Source: Apostichopus leukothele (taxonomy: Eukaryota > Echinodermata > Holothuroidea > Aspidochirotida > Stichopodidae). Taken from it: a stretch of DNA of 25,128 bases. The notes below the pieces were generated by a model. The model was not told where the DNA came from, did no database searches, and saw only the letters and a program-made list of their open reading frames with translations. Shown here one piece after another: positions 18,694-25,128 of this stretch. The position numbers and the translations under genes are program-made. Position 1 is the stretch's first letter, and each line of letters opens with the position of its first letter. The DNA lies in NCBI GenBank assembly GCA_010014835.2, contig JAAAKB020000023.1, positions 265,601 through 290,728 on the forward strand, read 5' to 3'.

Positions 18694-21600
18694 ATGAGTG
18701 GTAGCACTTTACAAGGGAAGAGCTTCTTCTGTCGAGAATGGGCTTTCCACAAGTTGGTTCATTGCCTAGACAGTCGCCATTCCTCGAGAACATGTGGTAC
18801 TTTAATAGTTGGTGGCCCTGGAAGTGGCAAGACAGCTCTCTGCTCTGAAATTGTTTGGCCGACTCTTCAGCAAGGAAAGAAACGGTCATTAGGTAAAAGA
18901 CTTTTGGCTCATCACTTCTGCCAAGGCCATGACAAAGAAACTCTCTCAGTGTCAAAGTTCATTCAAGGACTCGTTGCATCTCTCATCAAGTCCACGCTCG
19001 TGCCGGGCTTCTCTGAGAAACTGAGAGACCCTGTGGTGCAGGCTGCATTGGAGCCGGCCTACTGTGAGCGCCACCCCGATGAAGCTTTCAAAAATGGCAT
19101 TCTCGTGCCTCTGTGTGCCCTCACCCCTCCCGGTAGAAACTGCTTTATACTCGTGGACTCCATAGATGAAGGTTACCCTGACCTTTCTCCCAACGAAACC
19201 ACAACTTGCAGTAGAACGGTCGCTGAACTACTGGCCAATCATCATGAGCTGTTTCCACCTTGGCTCTGCTTGGTGTGCAGTGCCAGGAAACAGAGCAAGG
19301 CAGTCACCAGAATGTTCACAGGTTTCAGAAAGCTTAGTCTCGACGATCTGCGAAAGTCCTATATTGTTCGTGACGTACAACAATACATACTTAATAGGCT
19401 CGATCACGATGACTCCATCAGGAAACATCTCAACAAGGAGACAGCAGAGATGCTGAACCAACTCCACATCAAGAGCAATGGATGTGTTTTGTACCTGGAG
19501 CGAGTTCTAAACGGAGTCTCAGATGGGTTCATCACACTGCAGGATGTTGTTGAAATTCCCGCAACTTTAAATGGATTGTATTTGTGGGAGTGTCAGAAAA
19601 TGTTTGCACGAAAGCATTTCAGCAAATTACGTCCGTTGTTTTGTGTGCTTCTTGCCAGTACACATCCTATGACGGAGAGTGAACTCTATTCATGTGCCAG
19701 AACTAGAAACCTATCTTTGACCAAGGAAGACTTTGGTGAGAGGCTTGGATTAATGTCCAGGTTACTTATCTCCCATTCAGAGAATAGGCTAGCTCTTTTT
19801 CACCACAGTTTTGCAGAGTGGCTTCAAGATGTTAAATTGTGTACCCAGAAATATCTGTGCAGTCAAGCTGAAGGACATGCTATGCTTGCCTTGAGGTATA
19901 CCTGCAGTGCCTCCGATCTTACTCCTACTCAAGTGCAGGACTTTGCTCGGAACCTGCTGAAAGCTGGCATGGAACCTCCACTCGATGAGAACCATCTAGC
20001 CATGTGGATGATGTGGGCAGGGACGCCGCTCTATGACTGTCCCATACGTCAGAAGAGCAAACACCAAGATGTTGTGCAATTACTCTCAAAGGCTGGTGCC
20101 AGAGTTGTGGACATTGATAGAAATTCTCTAATAATTCTCGATGCCTTAGAGAAAGAGGAAACTTTAAAGAGCTTTCTAGATAGTGGAGCATCTGTCAACC
20201 AGGTAGACAGCAATGGAAGGTCTCTACTTGCAAATGCATGCTACAGCGGGAATACAAATGCTGTGTATTTCCTTCTGTCGCAGAACACGGATCTTGATAT
20301 TTGTGATCGGACAGGGCAGACTGCTCTTGGTCTAGCAGCACGGCAAGGACATACAGAAATAGTTAAACTCTTGATTGAAAGAGGGTCAAAGATAGACCAC
20401 GTTGACAAAGAAGGCTGGACACCTCTAAGGTCATCTGCATGGGGAGGACACACAGAGGTTGTGATTGCCCTGCTTAATGCTGGTGCTAAAGTTGACTGTA
20501 GTGACACTGACAAGAGGACAGCTCTGCGAGCTGCAGCCTGGGGTGGTCATGCTGATATTGTCAATAAGTTGATTGAAAATGGTGCCCAGGTCAGCCAGAT
20601 GGATCAAGATGGTAGGACTGCATTGATAGCTGCTGCATACATGGGTCATGTGCAGATTGTGGGGGATCTATTGGAACACGGTGCGGACATCAATCACACA
20701 GACTGTGATGGGCGTACTGCTCTGTCAGTGGCTGCCATGTCAGTGGCAGTGAATCAGGGTCACACCAAAGTCATTTCATTGCTGATTGAGAAGGGAGCTG
20801 ATGTAGACCATAGTGATAATGAAGGCATGTCTCCACTAATCATGGCATCATATGAGGGCCATGAGCAGGTGGTGGAACTTTTACTGGAGGGGAAAGCAGA
20901 CGTAGATCACATCGATAATAGCAACAGGACAGCTCTCATTGCTGCCGCATCCATGGGTCACACCTCCATTGTCAAGGCTCTGCTCTACTGGGATGCTGCC
21001 GTGGACTCGATTGACAACGAAGGACGTACAGTTCTTTGCATCGCTGCTGTCCAAGGTAATTGTGAAGTTGTTAAAATTCTGCTGGACAGAGGATTAGATG
21101 AAATGCATAAGGACAATCATGGGTGGACTCCTCTACATATGAGTGCTCATGAAGGTCATACAAAAGTATGTCGTGTAATTCTGGACCTTGGGTCACACAT
21201 GACAGTCGACGTTGCAGATAGGGATGGTAGAACGCCATTGATTTTAGCTTGCCAAGAAGGACATATTGAGACTGTGAATGTACTATTAGATTATGGTGGA
21301 GACGTCCACAACACCTCCCACGATGGAAGGAATGGTGTCCGTGCATCAGCATTAGAGGGCCACAAAGAACTGACCCAGCTCCTGATTGACAGGGGTGGGA
21401 ACGTCAACTATGTGGATGCGGAAGGGAGGACAACGTTGTACATGTTATCATTGGAAAACAAGGTACCAATGGTTAAGTTCCTCCTCCAGAGGGGAGCTAA
21501 TCCTGAAATACCAGACTTGGAGGGACGCACTGGTCTACATGTGGCCTCATGGCAAGGGCACGTTGGAATTGTCGAAGCTCTATTACAGTTCAACGCAAAT

Positions 21601-23448
21601 GTGAACGCAATGGACAAAGAACGTCGGTCACCTCTACAGTCAGCGGCCTGGCAGGGTCACGTCCAGGTGTTAGAGCTGTTGTTGCTTCATGGGGCTAACA
21701 TCAATCATATGTGCAATCAGGGCGCTTCAGCATTGTGCATCGCTGCCCAGGAGGGACACGTAGAAGTGGTTCGAGCTCTGCTTCACCACGGTGCCGAACC
21801 TAACCATGCGGACAGACAGGGGCGTACCGCGATGAAGGTAGCCGTCAAAGGTGGACACCATCAAGTGGTTGAACTTTTAGAGAAGTGCGGTGCCTTCCCT
21901 CCCGTCTCTCCGTCTAGGTCGTCCGACCAACAATCCCGAGGAAGTTCTTGCTCGATCAAGGACCTCGATATGAAGGGTCCTGGAATGTTGAGTAACAGTG
22001 CCCTCAATAGTTCGTCATCTGGTTCACCGGATTCAACTTACGAGAAAGGAAGATCTGTCACTTCGTCCCGCTCTTCCTCGAATCTCACCAATGCCTCGAT
22101 CAATAATTCGGCAATACAGTTAATGCCACCACATGATGTTACTAAGGATCCATCCTTTATGGAGCAGATTCAGATGCATGTAGAGTCTCCTCTTTGTGGC
22201 AAACCTCCTCGGACCAGGTCCCCGGATCCAGGCAGCATAAAGAGCTCCTCCTCTAGGATAACGTCAGGGAGCTCATTCCAAACGATTCCAGAAAATATCA
22301 CCACCGCCCACAGTTCTGACTATATTTACCAAAAGCAGAAGATACCTGGCCGTAGAAATGTCACAGGTTCTCTACCAAGGCGCTCCCCATCTCCTGGCCG
22401 CCAGCTACCACCATCGACATCACCAGTGGTTCACGAAGCCCAAGTCCACCAGGCTTTCACGAGGAAGACATCAGCTCCTGAGATGCGAGGATCTCCCAAA
22501 CATCCCAACGGTACACCACCCATACCCACTCATACCAAGAGAGGTCATCGCAGATCCTCCTCGGATGCCAATGTCCATGCGTCATTGGTTATAAGTAATC
22601 CAATCAGAGGTGACGCACAATTACCACACGACCTCTCTCCAATCACGAGTAACTCTTCAACTGGCATCAGAAACAATGGATTTAAAGAAGGGTCACCTCG
22701 ACATGTTCCCAAGGAAGGAGAAGCCCTATGTGAACCGTTCTACCATGTATTAGAGGGCAGAGTGTCAAGATCGAGCTCCTTGTCTCAAATATCAGCATCG
22801 GGTTCTCAACACTGCACCTCATCCCACGATCCAAATCTACTATTCAGCTCTGTAGTACCCCGTGCTGTAGTCCAGGGTAACAACCATGGCCCTTCAGAGC
22901 AAGCCAATGGAGATCAATTCGGGGGCCATCATCATATAGCGATGTCTCATGGTTCACCCCATCAAAGCCCTCACCATCAGCAATCTAGTAACACACATAC
23001 TTCTTCTTCTTCGTCTTCTAAAGGATTCCATGTCCGTGCTATATCGCAACCGGCAACACACATGTATCCACCATCAAACCATGTGGCGGACACCAGCCAC
23101 GTACATCGGAAACCATCTCTTCCGGTTACTTTCAATCAATGTAATCTTCAGAGGGTGATTGCCAGCACATCGAATGGTAGTGCACCCTTCAGCAGTACCG
23201 GCAGCAAGTCTGGATCCCCGGAGTCAAGACCCAAGCGCAACGGCATTGTAACCAACCCTAACTTCTCACGTTTTACCACCAGCCAGAATAAGACCAATCT
23301 CCAAGCAGGGCGTGGTATAGGTAGCCAGCAGAGCATCATCAGCAGAACTGGACCTGTCTTGACCCCCCTGGAGCAGAAACACGCACTGAAAATGAACATT
23401 GAGGGACAGTCAACAGTGAATGGTTTCAAGAAAGAAACACCACTCTGA
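18694..23448 (+). CDS. ANKRD50: ANKRD50: P-loop NTPase plus ankyrin-repeat endosomal trafficking protein, complete single-exon CDS
   Basis: The protein has 1584 residues. It opens with a conserved LQGKSFFCREWAFHKL segment, then a P-loop (GGPGSGKT, residues 40-47) and a Walker B strand ending in D155 with DE at 158-159. A conserved PPW...CSARKQSKAVT...FTGFRKLSLDDLRK stretch follows at about 188-221. Ankyrin repeats fill about 456-1066: two degenerate ones, then 17 clear ones, giving about 19. Residues 1067-1584 are Ser/Pro/His-rich and look disordered, ending in ETPL. From family knowledge, ANKRD50 associates with SNX27-retromer and the WASH machinery in endosome-to-plasma-membrane recycling. 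The start fits: A at -3, an in-frame TAG at 18667-18669, and the ANKRD50 N-terminus follows at once. By recollection it is about 150 residues longer than human ANKRD50, mostly in the tail. CDS base composition is clearly more GC-rich than its flanks. There are no frameshifts or missing key residues. Confidence 0.96.
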   Translation: MSGSTLQGKSFFCREWAFHKLVHCLDSRHSSRTCGTLIVGGPGSGKTALCSEIVWPTLQQGKKRSLGKRLLAHHFCQGHDKETLSVSKFIQGLVASLIKSTLVPGFSEKLRDPVVQAALEPAYCERHPDEAFKNGILVPLCALTPPGRNCFILVDSIDEGYPDLSPNETTTCSRTVAELLANHHELFPPWLCLVCSARKQSKAVTRMFTGFRKLSLDDLRKSYIVRDVQQYILNRLDHDDSIRKHLNKETAEMLNQLHIKSNGCVLYLERVLNGVSDGFITLQDVVEIPATLNGLYLWECQKMFARKHFSKLRPLFCVLLASTHPMTESELYSCARTRNLSLTKEDFGERLGLMSRLLISHSENRLALFHHSFAEWLQDVKLCTQKYLCSQAEGHAMLALRYTCSASDLTPTQVQDFARNLLKAGMEPPLDENHLAMWMMWAGTPLYDCPIRQKSKHQDVVQLLSKAGARVVDIDRNSLIILDALEKEETLKSFLDSGASVNQVDSNGRSLLANACYSGNTNAVYFLLSQNTDLDICDRTGQTALGLAARQGHTEIVKLLIERGSKIDHVDKEGWTPLRSSAWGGHTEVVIALLNAGAKVDCSDTDKRTALRAAAWGGHADIVNKLIENGAQVSQMDQDGRTALIAAAYMGHVQIVGDLLEHGADINHTDCDGRTALSVAAMSVAVNQGHTKVISLLIEKGADVDHSDNEGMSPLIMASYEGHEQVVELLLEGKADVDHIDNSNRTALIAAASMGHTSIVKALLYWDAAVDSIDNEGRTVLCIAAVQGNCEVVKILLDRGLDEMHKDNHGWTPLHMSAHEGHTKVCRVILDLGSHMTVDVADRDGRTPLILACQEGHIETVNVLLDYGGDVHNTSHDGRNGVRASALEGHKELTQLLIDRGGNVNYVDAEGRTTLYMLSLENKVPMVKFLLQRGANPEIPDLEGRTGLHVASWQGHVGIVEALLQFNANVNAMDKERRSPLQSAAWQGHVQVLELLLLHGANINHMCNQGASALCIAAQEGHVEVVRALLHHGAEPNHADRQGRTAMKVAVKGGHHQVVELLEKCGAFPPVSPSRSSDQQSRGSSCSIKDLDMKGPGMLSNSALNSSSSGSPDSTYEKGRSVTSSRSSSNLTNASINNSAIQLMPPHDVTKDPSFMEQIQMHVESPLCGKPPRTRSPDPGSIKSSSSRITSGSSFQTIPENITTAHSSDYIYQKQKIPGRRNVTGSLPRRSPSPGRQLPPSTSPVVHEAQVHQAFTRKTSAPEMRGSPKHPNGTPPIPTHTKRGHRRSSSDANVHASLVISNPIRGDAQLPHDLSPITSNSSTGIRNNGFKEGSPRHVPKEGEALCEPFYHVLEGRVSRSSSLSQISASGSQHCTSSHDPNLLFSSVVPRAVVQGNNHGPSEQANGDQFGGHHHIAMSHGSPHQSPHHQQSSNTHTSSSSSSKGFHVRAISQPATHMYPPSNHVADTSHVHRKPSLPVTFNQCNLQRVIASTSNGSAPFSSTGSKSGSPESRPKRNGIVTNPNFSRFTTSQNKTNLQAGRGIGSQQSIISRTGPVLTPLEQKHALKMNIEGQSTVNGFKKETPL

Positions 23449-23638
23449 GGTTAGTACAACTACTACCTTCTAACATTTCCATTTAAAGATTAACAACGAT
23501 CCCTTTGATATTAGTGAGATGTCTGCTGTACATTACCTAAAACTGTTTAGAAATGCTTATCCTGGCATTTCTGACTCCCATGGATATAAATGGAGATTGT
23601 TTAAATTGATGATTAGTTACATCCAATCTACGGCATTT

Positions 23639-23660
23639 GGGTAGCTGCTGGGTAGCTGCT
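23639..23660 (+). repeat. 11-bp direct duplication
   Basis: GGGTAGCTGCT occurs twice head to tail. Confidence 0.9.
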
Positions 23661-24614
23661 GCAAAGGGCCATTATTGTACTTTTTAGCAAACTGGTTCTC
23701 TGGCAATATTGATGACCTTCAAATTGGCCATGTTAGAAGCTTCAAGGCAAGAGGTAGTAGTTAATAAGTATTACTACCAAGGAACCCATCATGAATGCGG
23801 AATGATATATTGTCATGTAATCATTGCAATCTTTATTTTGTTTAGTTCATCTGTCCATAAAACATGATACTTTTGGGCTGTACATCCATTTTGCTGTTGC
23901 TAAATCTGCATTCTTGAAATTTTGTCTAACTTTAAAGGTCATCTGTATACTTTCCCCACCCCCTCCCCCTACCTGCCCCTCACTTTTATTGGTCTAAAAA
24001 TATCCAAAAAAAAATTTAATGAATTTTAGGGAAGTTCTGCTTCTCAAAATTATTCTCATGCATATGTTGAGAAGTGTTAATTTATATAAAAAATGATTTT
24101 GTTGTGAGAAAAACTTATAATATCAAGTTCACAAATGATTGTTGAAATACGAAATGACTGACGTTAAGTACTTGTTTTTAATTAAATCTTTCGTAGATAT
24201 GAATGTGGTTTTACCCTATTCGGTTTGCATCAAATGTTTCAACAATTCTAGGAGCAGCTATGTACAGTAGCAATTCCTATAATGGAAACACCTTATGACA
24301 ACCATGTAGCTCACTGGGTTGAAGTTTCATTGTCAGGGAGGTTGTATATTCTTCCTGTTTGCAGAACCTATATAAGTAATACCAACTTGTGGTAAGGACT
24401 GTTTAACACAATGAAGGGTCCCCCTGTCGACTTCCTACATTAATGGACATTTTTTGCAAATTTTGGAGAAGATATCATTTTGGAAGCCCAAAAAAAAAAA
24501 AATTAAGGAAAAGACATCTCTTGCCATTGATGACACAGTTTACTGACTATTCAAACCAAGATTATTTTTTTTTTTTTATCTTCTTCGCTTTCATTCAATA
24601 GCAATGTCCACCCT

Positions 24615-24671
24615 TTGTCTTAAATGAGCCGTGCTCTCTCTGCAAGCCCCATTGTCTTAAATGAGCCATGC
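24615..24671 (+). repeat. 20-nt direct repeat, period 37
   Basis: TTGTCTTAAATGAGCCGTGC (24615-24634) recurs at 24652-24671 with one change (G to A). Confidence 0.9.
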
Positions 24672-25108
24672 ATCTGTTGGCCTGTTAATGAGCCTCTTTG
24701 TGGTATTGCAATCATTTCAGTCAATGCAGAACTTCTGCATTGCATCTGCCAAGGTCAGTTTCTTAGTATTCAATTTTAAGGGTTGTAGGGGATGCGGTCT
24801 TTCGAGTATTGGCTTTTTTTTTTTTTTTTGGCCTCGCTTGATTACCACAAACTCATTTAGCAGTAATCCAATGTCTTGTTTTTGTCAAGAGTTGTCAGAT
24901 GCAGTTTTAAGCAGTCATCTTCTTGCCGTGTACCAAAACAAGTAGAACAGGTTTTCAAATTAAAGAAGTCTTGTATAACACTGAACTGTAAGCAACTTGC
25001 TGATTGGGAATACATGTGTCTGCTGCCTCGTAAATTTCCCTAAACACATTGGTTTAGTCTCATTGGTTTCACAACATGATGTTTCTTCAAATCTTACTTT
25101 CTAAAGCA

Positions 25109-25114
25109 AATAAA
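25109..25114 (+). promoter_or_regulatory. AATAAA polyadenylation signal
   Basis: This is a canonical hexamer followed by a GTTTTT stretch, 14 nt before the window ends. The spacing to the window end is about that of a cleavage site. It is the only canonical signal downstream of the CDS, about 1.66 kb after the stop codon. Confidence 0.5.
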
Positions 25115-25128
25115 GTTTTTAGGCCCTC

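Larger units (their letters stand above)
23449..25128 (+). other. ANKRD50: 3' untranslated region / 3' flank of ANKRD50
   Basis: There is no protein ORF here with any coding character. The stretch is AT-rich and holds an 11-bp direct duplication (23639-23660), a 37-nt-period direct repeat (24615-24671), an A run near 24490, and T runs near 24566 and 24816. A possible splice donor sits right after the stop codon (GAG|GTTAGT, GT at 23450-23451), and a good acceptor ending TTCCTGTTTGCAG lies at 24364. Part of this stretch may therefore be an intron. The only AATAAA on this strand lies near the window end. ATTAAA variants occur at 24181-24186 and 24959-24964. Confidence 0.65.

Noticed and set aside
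18694-23448. Prokaryotic origin or horizontally acquired ankyrin/NTPase immune gene
   Set aside because: The architecture, residue-level likeness to vertebrate ANKRD50, conserved C-terminus and surrounding splice sites all point to an ordinary animal gene.
24305-24355. tRNA-like A box (TAGCTCACTGGGT) followed by GGTTG, suggesting a SINE head
   Set aside because: The B box does not match GGTTCGANNCC, no cloverleaf can be drawn, and no tail was found.

Overview
The window looks like nuclear DNA from a marine invertebrate animal. It is AT-rich, roughly one third G+C outside the gene. It is full of short microsatellites, homopolymer runs and diverged tandem repeats, and it has consensus GT-AG splice sites and animal-type start and polyadenylation context. 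The only protein gene I can defend is a one-exon copy of ANKRD50 (ankyrin repeat domain-containing protein 50), at 18694-23448 on the plus strand. It matches the vertebrate protein closely along the NTPase and ankyrin parts and again in the last residues. That closeness and the DNA texture suggest a deuterostome, perhaps an echinoderm such as a sea cucumber or sea urchin. The species assignment is inference.

Layout. Positions 1-18536 carry no convincing protein gene. They look like 5' flank plus long introns in the 5' untranslated part of the ANKRD50 transcript. Two short stretches have the form of spliced exons: 4509-4559 (good) and 11698-11737 (weaker). The rest is filled by repeats: G and C homopolymers in the first 7 kb, an (AAAAAG)n run, a 20-bp minisatellite at 5181-5340, a possible inverted-repeat element at 7944-8301, and a dispersed family with a conserved hairpin (about 7994, 10673 and 15089). 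There is also a set of about 150-bp diverged tandem copies at 11030-11470 and an array of about 190-bp units at 13470-14270. A strong 3' splice site ends at 18536 and opens the exon that holds the last 157 nt of 5'UTR and the entire CDS. This UTR piece has three upstream ORFs, the second of which ends in an ATGA overlap with the main start codon. The 3' region from 23449 to the window end is probably 3'UTR, possibly with one intron. An AATAAA lies 14 nt before the window end.

How it works together. The protein has a P-loop NTPase module, about 19 ankyrin repeats and a long disordered tail ending in a PDZ ligand (ETPL). This fits the known role of ANKRD50 as a partner of SNX27-retromer on endosomes. 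Regulation visible in the sequence is mainly the uORF cluster. A perfect 12-bp CACGTG-centred palindrome at 2276-2287 matches the CLEAR/E-box consensus. I did not find a previously undescribed protein system. The most original signals are the ATGA uORF overlap and the structured dispersed repeat.
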